From Mycolicibacterium chitae (GTDB lineage Bacteria > Actinomycetota > Actinomycetes > Mycobacteriales > Mycobacteriaceae), in contig NZ_LR134355.1 of assembly GCF_900637205.1 (NCBI RefSeq), positions 2,294,001 to 2,358,000 on the forward strand: DNA of 64,000 nucleotides. The letters are read 5' to 3'. The notes beneath the pieces were generated by a model that did no database searches, had not been told where the DNA came from, and saw nothing but the letters and a program-made list of their open reading frames with translations. Of this stretch, positions 18,590 to 27,090 are shown piece by piece (position 1 is the first letter of the stretch; every line of letters begins with the position of its first letter). The translations under genes were made by a program, and so were the position numbers.

Positions 18590-19466
18590 GCCGCGGCGCG
18601 GAGCGACCGCTGCGTCGAGCAGCGCGGGAACCTCGGTGAGCTTGGCGCGAGGACGGCCGGTGGCTGCGCCCGTTTCCCGTTCGTGGCCATCAATGGACCG
18701 CCAACCGTCGATATCGACGATGTTCTTGCAGGACTGGTGGATTCGCGCCGTGAACGCAGCCCGATCGAGCGTTCCCGTTGTCGGAATCCGGCCGGCGTCG
18801 GCGTCGTGCAGCAGCGACCGTACGGTGTCTCTTGCACACTTCTTGTTCGTCCCGATGATTCCGGTCGGGCCCCGTTTGATCCAGCCCGCGACATAGGTCC
18901 CGGCCCGCTCGGTGACACGACCATCCTGGTTGGGTACGACACCCTTGGCATCGTCGAACGGCAGGCCGGGGATGGGCGCGCCGCGGTAACCGATCGACCG
19001 CAGCACGAGTCCGGTCGAGAGCACCTCGTCGACACCGGTCGGAACTGCGCGCTCGGAACCTGCCTCGTCGAAGGATGCATGGTTGCGGCCGATCCGCATT
19101 GCCTCGACGCGGTCGGTGCCCAACAGTTCCAGCGGTGAGGACAGGAACCGGAGAACGATGCGGCGAGATGCGCCGCCTCGCTCGCCGTCGGCGAAGCCGG
19201 TGAGCGCCGCGTGCTTGCGTCGTACGGGTCCGGACGCGGACGCCAGATGTTCTGTTGCTTGGGCGAGGTCGGCAGGATCGACCACGATGTCGACATCGGT
19301 GAGGTGCGCCAACTCCTCCAGTTCGGCATTGGCGAACGCTGCGTTCAGGTGACTCCGCCTACCCAGGACGACGACTTCCCGAATGCGGCTCTCACGCAGC
19401 TTTTCCAGGGCAGGTTCGGCGATGTCGGTCCGGGACAGGAGCTCGGCGGGCGAGAAAAGGATGCGT
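18590..19466 (-). pseudogene. FprA-type ferredoxin reductase, C-terminal half, fused to a CrtI-like domain
   Basis: Reading the minus strand from 19466, the frame opens with RILFSPAELLSRTDIA and continues with VVLGRRSHLNAAF, LRSIGYRGAPIPGLPFDD and AGWIKRGPTGIIGTNKK, the hallmark C-terminal segments of FprA. It ends near GRPRAKLTEVPALLDAAV, where FprA proteins normally stop. Here it runs on without a stop through a linker of about 12 residues into the CrtI-like domain. Before the inversion the gene therefore encoded an FprA-CrtI fusion downstream of the ferredoxin. Confidence 0.88.
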
Positions 19467-19643
19467 GCCTCCGAGATCCTCGGTCGCGACCTTTTCCGTG
19501 CCTTCCACGCCGGCGAGGTCATCGCCGACGTGGCCGCGCTGCCCGAACATGGACCGGAGTGGGATCCATTCGACGTCTGCCGGGGCCACAGTCTCAAGGG
19601 CGCCCGGCGCGAACAGCGTGCGGCCGGACCCGCGGCCACCTGA
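19467..19643 (+). pseudogene. Orphan C-terminal coding fragment right of the inversion
   Basis: 57 codons with coding-like third-position GC, starting at the inversion breakpoint (ASEILGRDLFRAFHAGEVI, continuing IADVAALPEHGPEWDPFDVC) and ending in TGA 12 bp before the transposon end. It has no start codon of its own. I do not recognise the family. When the inversion is undone it is in frame with the CrtI-like fragment, but it does not look like the missing CrtI C-terminus, so a deletion probably also occurred. Confidence 0.45.
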
Positions 19644-20143
19644 AGAGACGCCTGAAGTTGCCAGGGCCCGGCGCTGACACTTCGTGCCGGGTCCTGGTGT
19701 TGCGCGTCATTGACGGTGACCACGTCGGCGTCATCGGTGGTGGTGATGACGTGGTGATGAGGACGGCCCCGCTCGGTGTGGTGAGCGGGGCCGTGGTGGT
19801 CTCTGTGACGGGATCGTCGTCGAGGTGATGCGGTTGTGGTCGTGGTGGTGGGAATCTCGGTCAGTCTGAGGCTGTTTCGCTGATCGCGATGCGGGCGGCT
19901 TTCTCCCCGACGATGGAATGGCTGGCTGCGAACGCCGCGGTCAAGGCGTGCAGGGCGAGGTTGTTGACGGCGCGGGGGTGCCCGCGGGAGGCGTTGTGAA
20001 TCAGCGTGACGGCGTCGTCGGCGAACAGGGTGTCGGAGCGGCCGGCGATCTTGGTGTGATGGCTGATGTAGTCGGCGGTGTCGGCTGGACTCATTCCGGG
20101 CAGGGTGTAGCGCACCGCGATGCGCTGATCCAAGGCAGCCAGC

Positions 20144-20147
20144 ACCC
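20144..20147. repeat. Target-site duplication ACCC at one end of IS21
   Basis: ACCC immediately before the IS21 terminus, repeated at 22549-22552. Confidence 0.85.
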
Positions 20148-20209
20148 TGATCGCGCTCATCGAACGTCCCCAGGTGTGCTCGCCGAAATTCCTCACCTGT
20201 GAGCACCGG

Positions 20210-21052
20210 TCAGTGTAGGGGATGACGGGTTCCGGTGGCGGCTCGGCGGAGGCTTTCGGCGGCGGCGTGGTGGTCGCGTAGCCGGTAGGACTCGCCGTCG
20301 AGGTTGATGACCACGGAGCGGTGTAGGAGGCGGTCGAGCATGGCGGCGGCGACGGTGGTGTCACCGAGTACTTCGCCCCATGCGCCGACCCCGCGGTTGG
20401 TGGTGATGACGATGCTGGTCTTCAAATAGCGTTGGGATACGACTTGAAACAGCGCCGAGGCTGCCTCAGCTGGTAGTGGCAGGTAGCCCAGTTCGTCGAT
20501 CACCAGCAGTGTTGGGCCGGCGTAGAACCGCATGGTGGTGGCCCAGCGTCCCTCGATGGCGGCGCGGTGGCAGCGTGCGGCCAGGTCGGCGGCGGTAGTG
20601 AAGTAGGTGCGGTATCCGGCATGTGCTGCGGCCCTTGCTAATCCAACTGATAAGTGCGTTTTTCCTGTGCCCGGCGGGCCGATCAGTAGGACGTTGGTTG
20701 CCGATTCGAGGTAGCGGCAGGTGCCCAGTTCGTCGATCAGTGCGCGGTCGATGCCGGCGGCGGCGTCGACATCGAAATCGGCGAGGGTGGCGGGGGTGGG
20801 CAGGTTGGCGAACCGCAATCTTCCAGCGAGGCGGCGGGCGGTGCTGGCATCGACTTCGGCGGCCAGCAGCCGCTCCAGGGCCACCGTGATCGACAGGCCC
20901 TCGGCGGTGGCCTGGTCGAGCACCGAGGGCAGGGCCTCGGCGGCAGCGGTGAGTTTAAGCTCGGCCAGGTGCGACCGCAGTTGCTGATAGCGGCTTGCCG
21001 CGGCCGCCGGTGTCTCGGTGGTGGTTTTCGGGGTGCGTGGGGTGGGGGTCAT
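20210..21052 (-). CDS. istB: IS21 helper ATPase IstB
   Basis: 280 residues. AAA+ ATPase with Walker A LLIGPPGTGKTHLSVGL, Walker B TLLVIDELGYLPL and the sensor segment SIVITTNRGVGAWGEVLGD, all standard for IstB. It forms an oligomer on target DNA and stimulates IstA. Its ATG overlaps the istA stop (ATGA), so the two are coupled. Full length and apparently intact. Confidence 0.95.
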   Translation of the reverse strand: MTPTPRTPKTTTETPAAAASRYQQLRSHLAELKLTAAAEALPSVLDQATAEGLSITVALERLLAAEVDASTARRLAGRLRFANLPTPATLADFDVDAAAGIDRALIDELGTCRYLESATNVLLIGPPGTGKTHLSVGLARAAAHAGYRTYFTTAADLAARCHRAAIEGRWATTMRFYAGPTLLVIDELGYLPLPAEAASALFQVVSQRYLKTSIVITTNRGVGAWGEVLGDTTVAAAMLDRLLHRSVVINLDGESYRLRDHHAAAESLRRAATGTRHPLH

Positions 21053-22410
21053 TGCAGGGTCCTTTTCTGGGCGGCCCGCTCGTAGACGGACAGGTCGATG
21101 ACAGTGGAATCGGTTGATGGCGTGGTTGATTCGGCAGAATTGGCGGTGGTGTCGCGGAGCGCACGCAGTTGTGCGGCAGCGGTTTTGGCGGCCGGGCCGG
21201 GTGGGATGCGTTCCTTGCGGCGGTGCGGTCGCCCGGGGTTGGCGGTGGCCATCGCCGCGGTGTCCAGGGCGATGATGTGGCCGCTGTCGCGGACCATCAC
21301 ACCGAGCCCGTCGGCAGCCATGCGGTGTCGCGCGATCACGATCCCACTCGTGGTGGCGATGTCGCAGAACTGGCCACCGATTGGATGGCTGATCGTCACC
21401 TGCGCGGCAGCCAGCTCCGGTGGCACCGAGTACCGGTTGCCGCGGTAGGACACCAACGCTTGGCGCGAGGCGGTCCGGGACTGCGATACGATCACCGGAT
21501 ACGGCGCCGCCGGCACCGGCGCCAGCGGTTCGGCCTTGGCGACCACGGCCACCGAGGATCGCCCGCCGACGGTGGCCCGAATGCGGGTGTCCCCGCGCAC
21601 ACGGGAGAAACGATCCACACTGGCTTGGGCCTGTTCGACGGTCATGTCGTCAGCCAGGGTGCGCCACCAGCGTTGCGCGGCAGTGTGATTGACCTTCTCG
21701 ACCACACCTTTGCGGTTACCGCGGCGCGGCGGGCAGATCGCCACCGACACCCCGTAATGTTTGGCCACCCCGGAAAACGATGCAGTGACTCGACCTGAGC
21801 CGGGATCACACACGGTGGCCATCCGGTCGAACCGCCACACCCTGCTCAGTCCACCCAGGCCGCGGCAAATCTTGTCGATCGCGGCGACCAGATGCGGTTG
21901 ATCCATCGACGGTGAGAGCACTGCCCGCCATTTCCCAGAATGTGCCAGCGATCCGACCAACAGGAACGCCTTCTTGCCCCAACCCCACGACTCGGGAGGA
22001 TCGGGCAATTCCAGCCAGTCCCACTGGGTTTCCTCACCCGGCGGATGCGCGATGATGGCGTTGGGCCGATCGGTGGCGGTGCGGCAAGCCTGGCAATCCG
22101 GCCGCAAACCTCGGGTGCGGATGTTGCGGGTCAGGCTCTGATACGACAGCCCGAAACCTAGGTCTTCGAGCTCGTCGTAAAGGGTGCGGGCCCACAAGTG
22201 CGGGTCCTCGACCAGCCGGGCCGACACGTAGTCGACGAACGGGTCGAACGGATCCGGACCCGACCTGGCCCGCACTCCGGGCTTGCCATCGCCGGCCAGA
22301 TACTTGCGGACTGTTTTGCGGTCGAATCCGGTGTGACGGGCAATCGCAGAGATCGACCAACCACGTTTTCGTAGGGCGTGTACTTCCATGTCGTCCTCCC
22401 ATGTGAGCAT
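21049..22410 (-). CDS. istA: IS21 transposase IstA
   Basis: 453 residues. The N-terminal HTH (RKRGWSISAIARHTGFDRKT) binds the terminal repeats. The DDE core lies at about 120-290, with the first Asp in TQWDWLELPDP and the last Glu in NRKGVVEKVNH. A beta-barrel-like C-terminal domain includes VSYRGNRYSVPPELA. The start lies 138 nt inside the IS end. Full length, with no disruption visible. Confidence 0.94.
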   Translation of the reverse strand: MLTWEDDMEVHALRKRGWSISAIARHTGFDRKTVRKYLAGDGKPGVRARSGPDPFDPFVDYVSARLVEDPHLWARTLYDELEDLGFGLSYQSLTRNIRTRGLRPDCQACRTATDRPNAIIAHPPGEETQWDWLELPDPPESWGWGKKAFLLVGSLAHSGKWRAVLSPSMDQPHLVAAIDKICRGLGGLSRVWRFDRMATVCDPGSGRVTASFSGVAKHYGVSVAICPPRRGNRKGVVEKVNHTAAQRWWRTLADDMTVEQAQASVDRFSRVRGDTRIRATVGGRSSVAVVAKAEPLAPVPAAPYPVIVSQSRTASRQALVSYRGNRYSVPPELAAAQVTISHPIGGQFCDIATTSGIVIARHRMAADGLGVMVRDSGHIIALDTAAMATANPGRPHRRKERIPPGPAAKTAAAQLRALRDTTANSAESTTPSTDSTVIDLSVYERAAQKRTLQ

Positions 22411-22548
22411 GAGAAAGCGGGCCTCCTTCGACTGGAGCTACTGGCGTCAGACACCAGCAGCATCGAGGGAGGCCCGCCCTTCTCGGCGGAGCCACACGGG
22501 TGGGGAATTTCGATGAGCGTCAGTGGGGAATTTCAGTGAGCGCGGTCA

Positions 22549-22552
22549 ACCC
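22549..22552. repeat. Target-site duplication ACCC at the other end of IS21
   Basis: Matches ACCC at 20144-20147. On the minus strand (GGGT) it provides the Gly-Val codons of the interrupted ATPase. Confidence 0.85.
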
Positions 22553-23077
22553 CGAGGCGCAGGCGGTGGCGCAAGGTGGGTTGGCCGACCAACACCACCG
22601 CGAATGGTGACCCGGAGTCCATGTCGTGGTTGGTCAGCAGCCGGATCGCTTCAAGTTGATGATTGTCGAGAAGATGGGCTTCGTCGACGACCAGTACGGG
22701 GTTGCGGCCGCGTTCGGCGTGTTCAGCGGCCAGGGCTTCGGCGGCCTGAGGGGCCAGTCGAGAGGTGTGAAACACCGGGGTGTGCCCGAGGGCGGCCACG
22801 ATGTGGGTGAGCATGCCGCGCACTCCGATGGTGGGGTTGGCCAGGTAGATGATGACGTGTCGGGCGGGGTCCAGGGCGGTCGCGGCGGCCCGGATGGCCA
22901 CCGTTTTGCCGCCACCGACTTCGGCGGTGATGACCCCGATGGCGCACTGATTCACACACCAGTCGATGCGGGCGATCGCTTCACTGTGGCCGGGGTGGCG
23001 GTGCAGCATCGACGGCGCCAGATTCCGCCCGAACGGCATCCGGCTGAAACCCCAATGCGATTGCAGCCGTTCGATAC

Positions 23078-24544
23078 TCATGCCAGCACCTCGTCCTCAT
23101 CAGCCTCGTTGTCAGGGTCGAGGTCGGCGATCGACAGTTGACCGGGAATCTGGTTGGTGTCGGTGCCGTAGAGGGCGTGGTAACCGATGCGTTCATCCTG
23201 GCGTAGCTGCTCGTGGTGGGCGGCGGCGGTCAACGCCAGGTAGTCGATCCCGGTGGCCGCTGGTGGCGTGGGATCGTGGGTTTCGGGTCGGGCTTTCGGA
23301 TGTGCGTGGCGGGTGATGGTGTGCGCGATCGCGGCACCGAAACTCTGGTCGCGGTAGCGCACCTCGATGGTCTCCAGATCAAAAGGACTGAACACCAACT
23401 CCACCCTGCGTCCGGCCAGGGCGGGGTCGACCCGGTAGGTGTTGGAATGCAGCGACACGGTGGCGGTCTTGGTGACCACCCGAAACTCCGACCACAAGAA
23501 CGCCTCGGTCAGATCTGCGGCCGTTGGCAACGCGGGCAACCCGGCGAAGCGGTTCCAGCCGTCCTCCCACCGGGTCAGCGGCGGTTGTCCGGTTTCGGAG
23601 TGGGCGCGGCGATGGTATTCGGTTTCGGTCCAGGCCATGAACAGCCGGTTGAGCTCCAACAACGCCGCGCGGTGATCGACCCCGGCGGCGGTGAGGTCCT
23701 CGGCGGTGGTGTCGGTGACCTCGACGAGGAATTGTTCGCGCACGGTGCGGAAGAACCGTTCGATCTTGCCGCGGCCTTGCGGGCGCCCCGGTGCCGAATG
23801 GACCAGCCGGATCCCGAGTTTCGCGCACGCCCGCAACAACCAGGCATCGACGAACGCCGAACCGTTGTCGACATAGATCGAGGCGGGAACACCGCGGGCG
23901 GCCAACGCCGGCTTCAGGGCGGCCGCCAGGCGCACAGTGTCTTCGGCGAACCCGAAGCGGTGCCCGACCACCAGTCGGCTGTGGTCATCGAGGAAGGCGA
24001 ACAGGTAGGTCTTGCGGTCCCCGACCCGCGGGCCGTGCAGGGCATCGCCGACCCACAGTTCGTTGGGGTCAGCGGCTTCGAACCGGCCGAACACCTCGGC
24101 GGGTTGACCGGCTCTCGGGCCCATCACCTCACAGCGGTGGAAGTGGCGCAACAGGGTCGACTCCGAGGGCGCCCATCCGGTCGCGGTCCGCAGGATCCGG
24201 GCCACCTGGGCCACAGTGCGGGCCGGGTTCTCCCGTTTCAGTGAGACCGCCAGCTCCAACACTGCGGTGTCGGTACGGGTGCCCAACCGCCGCGGTTCCG
24301 GGACCAATGCTTCGAACCCGCCGGCCCGGTAGCGGCGGATCCAACGGTCCAGCGTCGCCCGCGCCACCTGCAGCTGGGCGCCGAACGGATCGATATGCCG
24401 GCGCTCAGCGATCTCGCGGACAAGTTTCCCGCGCTGCTTGGTCGACAACCCCTCATCAAGGGCAGGGCAGATCAACTGATACCGAAACAGCCCGATCGCC
24501 TGGGCACGTTCCCGACGTTTGTGGTCCTCCAACGACACCGCCAC
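23078..24544 (-). CDS. Mu/Tn552-type DDE transposase
   Basis: 488 residues from a GTG. It has N-terminal helix-turn-helix regions (QVARATLDRWIRRYRAGG), then an rve integrase core with acidic residues in LWVGDALHG, SIYVDNGSAF and GRGKIERFFRTVREQF. The C-terminal beta-barrel begins TVSLHSNTYRVDPALAGR and includes VELVFSPFDL. This architecture pairs with ExeA/TniB-like ATPases, and its stop overlaps the ATPase start by 4 nt. Catalytically intact in appearance, but its ATPase partner is broken. Confidence 0.92.
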   Translation of the reverse strand: MAVSLEDHKRRERAQAIGLFRYQLICPALDEGLSTKQRGKLVREIAERRHIDPFGAQLQVARATLDRWIRRYRAGGFEALVPEPRRLGTRTDTAVLELAVSLKRENPARTVAQVARILRTATGWAPSESTLLRHFHRCEVMGPRAGQPAEVFGRFEAADPNELWVGDALHGPRVGDRKTYLFAFLDDHSRLVVGHRFGFAEDTVRLAAALKPALAARGVPASIYVDNGSAFVDAWLLRACAKLGIRLVHSAPGRPQGRGKIERFFRTVREQFLVEVTDTTAEDLTAAGVDHRAALLELNRLFMAWTETEYHRRAHSETGQPPLTRWEDGWNRFAGLPALPTAADLTEAFLWSEFRVVTKTATVSLHSNTYRVDPALAGRRVELVFSPFDLETIEVRYRDQSFGAAIAHTITRHAHPKARPETHDPTPPAATGIDYLALTAAAHHEQLRQDERIGYHALYGTDTNQIPGQLSIADLDPDNEADEDEVLA

Positions 24545-24649
24545 ATCTCCTTACACCGTTGACGGCCCAACCCGAAACCATTGCCGGGCAAGTGCCTTGG
24601 CGAGGATCACCGATCACACCGCACCGCCGTCAGGGGCAACTGGTGTTGC

Positions 24650-25213
24650 TCAGATCCGTCGAGCCGGCGGTAGCCAGCCCGGCGCCAACAACCGGCCACC
24701 GCTGACCGCCACCATCACCAGCGGTGGCCTCACCACGCCCAGCACCCCAGTCGGGCCGAACCGCGCACCGATCGCCGCAGCAGCGGTCACGATCGCAGCC
24801 ACCAGCTCACCCCAACCGCAACCGGACCCGTCTGGCACTGCCACGTCGACCCCAGTGCGCACCGCGACCTGAAGGAACCACGCCCGCAACGGGCCCACCC
24901 GACCGGCCGCTCGGCGTAGCCAACCACGCACCGTGCTCGCCGGCAGCCCCAGGTTCTCAGCGATTCGGCGATGTCCCCAACCGTGGGCCCGCAAGACCAG
25001 TGCATTCCAGATGATCTGGACGCCATACCCTCTGCGCAGCAATGTGATCACCGGTAGCAGCACGTGGGTGACCAGACATGACCGGCATCGAGCCCGTCGT
25101 GGGGCCGGCCCGGTGCCGGCACCGGCGACCAGGATCGCGACCGTGGGCACGATGACCGCAGCAATGGCCGAGGAGCGGCGACGCCGACTCCGGGCCGGCT
25201 GAGATCTGTTCAC
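24650..25213 (-). CDS. DUF6431-like helix-turn-helix protein of the transposon
   Basis: 187 residues from GTG 25213. A basic N-terminus and a short Cys pair (RCRSCLVTHVLLP) precede a DUF6431-like HTH: YGVQIIWNALVLRAHGWGHR, then IAENLGLPASTVRGWLRR. A hydrophobic Ala/Val/Gly-rich C-terminus follows. Such proteins sit upstream of ExeA-linked DDE transposases in actinobacteria; their role (DNA recognition or regulation) is not established. It is 105 nt upstream of the transposase on the same strand. Confidence 0.7.
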   Translation of the reverse strand: MNRSQPARSRRRRSSAIAAVIVPTVAILVAGAGTGPAPRRARCRSCLVTHVLLPVITLLRRGYGVQIIWNALVLRAHGWGHRRIAENLGLPASTVRGWLRRAAGRVGPLRAWFLQVAVRTGVDVAVPDGSGCGWGELVAAIVTAAAAIGARFGPTGVLGVVRPPLVMVAVSGGRLLAPGWLPPARRI

Positions 25214-25527
25214 GAGGAGCGGACGTTACCGGCGATCCGGCCAAAGACCCGCATCGCATTACCATCCGGTGCGAGCGGCGGAGCACGGACCCCCTCTGTG
25301 CGACGGATTGTGCCCGACGCTGTAGCGTGTGGCGTTCCGTCGGGTCGCGGTGATGCTGGGCCTTGGGAAACTCCCTGTTCACAGCGGGCGCGCAGCGAGC
25401 TGCGGTGGCGCTTGGTCCGTAGGTTCGCGGCAGGGCTTGGTTGTGACCGGCCCCACCCGCGGGCAGTGATCTGGGACGCCTTCACCTCGAAGCTATGGCG
25501 TTGGCCACGATGGCGGTTGGCGGGTGC
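25214..25527. other. Gene-free region containing the right end of the transposon
   Basis: 314 bp between the DUF6431 gene and the tetR stop. The candidate transposon right end lies near 25373. Open frames here lack ribosome sites and do not resemble any family. No tRNA or other RNA structure was recognised. Confidence 0.5.
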
Positions 25528-26115
25528 CTAATCCTCGACGCGGATGGTCAACGTCGGCCGTTCTTCCTCGCCAGGCTCGGCGACCCGCTGCCACACCGCG
25601 TCCACCATCGGGCTCAGCAACAGCTCGCCCATCTGCCGCAGCAGGACCGATACCACCTGCGTGGACATCCGGCGCTGGGAGGAGGCGAGATTCGCGTCCC
25701 GCAGCGCGCCGACTTCGCGATGGGTCAGATCGACCAGCACGCCGAGCAGGTGTGCCCCCTCGCCCGACGGGGACAGGACTGCGCGGCGCACGTAATCGAC
25801 GACGGGAGGGTTCTTTTCGAGCATGCGGCGGACCGCCGCATCGCGGGCCGCCGCGTGCTCGCCGGGGTCGTCGGCGGGCTCCGCCTCTCGCAGCGCGCCC
25901 TCGAAGTAGTCCACGACCAACTGATCGACCGCGTCGCGCAAGCCGGCCTTGGACTTGAAGTGGTGCTGCACCAGGCCGTGGGTCACGCCGGCCTGCGCGG
26001 CCACCGCGCGCAGCGAAACCCGGTCCGCACCCTCGCGGGCGAACAGGTCCAGGGCCGCGTTGCGCACCCGCGCCCGGGCCGTGAGGTCGTCGTTCGACGC
26101 CCGTGGGTCCACCAC
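25528..26115 (-). CDS. TetR-family transcriptional regulator
   Basis: 195 residues. The N-terminal TetR HTH (about 15-60) reads ALDLFAREGADRVSLRAVAA, then QAGVTHGLVQHHFKSKAGL. The C-terminal ligand domain has about 130 residues of mostly helical sequence. It is divergent from the CoA-transferase/acyl-CoA dehydrogenase operon across a short spacer with a palindrome, and so most likely represses that operon until an acyl-CoA-type ligand binds. The ligand is unknown. Confidence 0.9.
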   Translation of the reverse strand: MVDPRASNDDLTARARVRNAALDLFAREGADRVSLRAVAAQAGVTHGLVQHHFKSKAGLRDAVDQLVVDYFEGALREAEPADDPGEHAAARDAAVRRMLEKNPPVVDYVRRAVLSPSGEGAHLLGVLVDLTHREVGALRDANLASSQRRMSTQVVSVLLRQMGELLLSPMVDAVWQRVAEPGEEERPTLTIRVED

Positions 26116-26195
26116 CGCTCACCTCCTGTGTCGGGCCGTCAAGGCCCACTTAGCGTACAGAGGGGCCAATCGGCGTTACATCTGAATATTTTACG

Positions 26196-26207
26196 TTACA
26201 CTTGTAA
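26196..26207. promoter_or_regulatory. Candidate TetR operator TTACA-CT-TGTAA
   Basis: A perfect inverted repeat (TTACA/TGTAA with a 2-bp spacer) lies between tetR and the CoA-transferase gene, with a further GTTACAT half-site about 20 bp upstream in an AT-rich stretch. Overlap with the first possible start (ATG 26207) supports GTG 26234 as the real start of the CoA-transferase. Confidence 0.5.
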
Positions 26208-26233
26208 TGTCGAGACGGAAGGCGGAAAGCGAA

Positions 26234-27052
26234 GTGTCATTGCCACTGGCCGGGGTGCGGGTCGTATCGCTGGCGATCAACCTGCCGGGCCCACTCGCCG
26301 CGGCGCGCCTCGCCGAACTCGGGGCGACCGTCACCAAGGTGGAACCGCCGACCGGCGACCCCCTCGCGTCCGCCGCACCCGACTGGTATGCCCAGCTCAT
26401 CGAGCGTCAGACCGTGGTCGCCCTCGACATCAAGTCCGACCGGGCCAAGCTCGACGACCTGCTCGCCGAGGCGGACCTGCTCATCACCTCGATGCGTCCG
26501 TCGGCCCTGGCCCGCCTGGGTTTGGCGCGCCCGCAGGAGAACTTCCCGCGGCTGTCGTTGATCGAGATCGTCGGCCACGACGGTGCTGCCGCCGAGGTGC
26601 CCGGACATGACCTCAACTACCAGGCGGTGCACGGCACGTTGACGCCGCCGGCGATGCCGAAGGTGCCGATCGCGGACCTGCTCGGCGCCGAGCGCGCGGT
26701 GTCCACCGCGCTGGCCGCGCTGATCGCCGCGGGGGCCGCCGGCCGCGGCGGCAGTCACCGGGTCGTGCTCGAGGAAGCCGCCGCCCGCGCCGGTGATGCC
26801 GTGCGGTACCGCCTCATGGGCGACGGCGCGATCCTCGGCGGTGCGTTCCCCGGCTACGGCATCTACCCCTGCGCCGACGGGTACATCGCCCTCGGCGCCA
26901 TCGAACCGCACTTCTTCAGCCGTGTTCTGGAGACCTTCGCGGCCGACGGCACGCACGACGGCCTGCGCGCGGCGTTCGCCGACAAGACCGCCGCAGAGCT
27001 CGAATCCCTTGCCGCGCAGGCGGACATCCCGCTCAACGCGGTGCAGCAGTAA
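26234..27052 (+). CDS. Short family III (CaiB/BaiF) CoA-transferase-like protein
   Basis: 272 residues from GTG 26234, which has a GGAAAG ribosome site; an ATG at 26207 would add nine charged residues and overlap the operator. The family core is clear: LAGVRVVSLAINLPGPLAAA, RLAELGATVTKVEPPTGDPL and the catalytic-Asp region GHDLNYQAVHG. It is clearly shorter than usual family members (about 360-400 residues), with the distal domain reduced. It probably moves CoA between acyl donors, or racemises a methylacyl-CoA, to feed the beta-oxidation genes that follow. Confidence 0.82.
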   Translation: MSLPLAGVRVVSLAINLPGPLAAARLAELGATVTKVEPPTGDPLASAAPDWYAQLIERQTVVALDIKSDRAKLDDLLAEADLLITSMRPSALARLGLARPQENFPRLSLIEIVGHDGAAAEVPGHDLNYQAVHGTLTPPAMPKVPIADLLGAERAVSTALAALIAAGAAGRGGSHRVVLEEAAARAGDAVRYRLMGDGAILGGAFPGYGIYPCADGYIALGAIEPHFFSRVLETFAADGTHDGLRAAFADKTAAELESLAAQADIPLNAVQQ

Positions 27053-27090
27053 CTCCCGAACGACAGAACCGAACTACAGAAGGTGACCTG

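Larger units (their letters stand above)
17876..19466. other. 1.59-kb inverted segment with intragenic breakpoints
   Basis: Left junction: the plus-strand FprA half stops at GACGTCGC (ending 17875). Right junction: the minus-strand FprA half begins at ACGCATCC (from 19466). Flipping 17876-19466 joins them as GAC-GTC-GCA-CGC-ATC-CTT, giving D-V-A-R-I-L, exactly the FprA consensus at this place. The two breakpoints share only a GC dinucleotide, so no long repeats flank the inversion. See the findings for alternatives. Confidence 0.88.
20148..22548 (-). mobile_element. Complete IS21-family element (2401 bp)
   Basis: The termini read inward as TGACCGCGCTCA (from 22548, minus strand) and TGATCGCGCTCA (from 20148, plus strand). 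Both are followed by two spaced copies of a GAAATTCC-CAC-like motif, the multiple terminal binding sites typical of IS21. It carries intact istA and istB that overlap by 4 nt, and ACCC duplications flank it. It is inserted inside the ExeA-type ATPase gene, so it arrived after the DDE transposon. Confidence 0.93.
19861..23081 (-). pseudogene. ExeA-type AAA ATPase of the DDE transposon, split by IS21
   Basis: The N-terminal part (23081 to 22549) has the Walker A region AEVGGGKTVAIR, Walker B NPVLVVDEAHLL and the sensor VVLVGQPTLRHRL. The C-terminal part (20147 to 19861) continues with AALDQRIAVRYTLPGMSP and SRGHPRAVNNLALHAL. Deleting the IS21 and one ACCC copy fuses them as R-L-G-V-L-A-A-L-D in frame, about 272 residues. 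ExeA/TniB-like ATPases deliver target DNA to their transposase. The start ATG overlaps the transposase stop (ATGA). With the insertion the protein is truncated after the sensor region. Confidence 0.9.
19655..25373 (-). mobile_element. DDE transposon with DUF6431, transposase and ExeA-type ATPase genes, interrupted by IS21
   Basis: Three minus-strand genes (DUF6431/HTH protein, Mu/Tn552-type DDE transposase, ExeA-type AAA ATPase) form a transposition module. Candidate ends are AAGTTGCCAGGGCCCGG at 19655 and, read inward from 25373 on the other strand, GAGTTTCCCAAGGCCCAG. They match imperfectly and both are flanked by CCTG (19651-19654 and 25374-25377), a possible duplication. The module genes are certain; the exact ends are tentative. 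Length without the IS21 would be about 3.3 kb. Confidence 0.6.
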
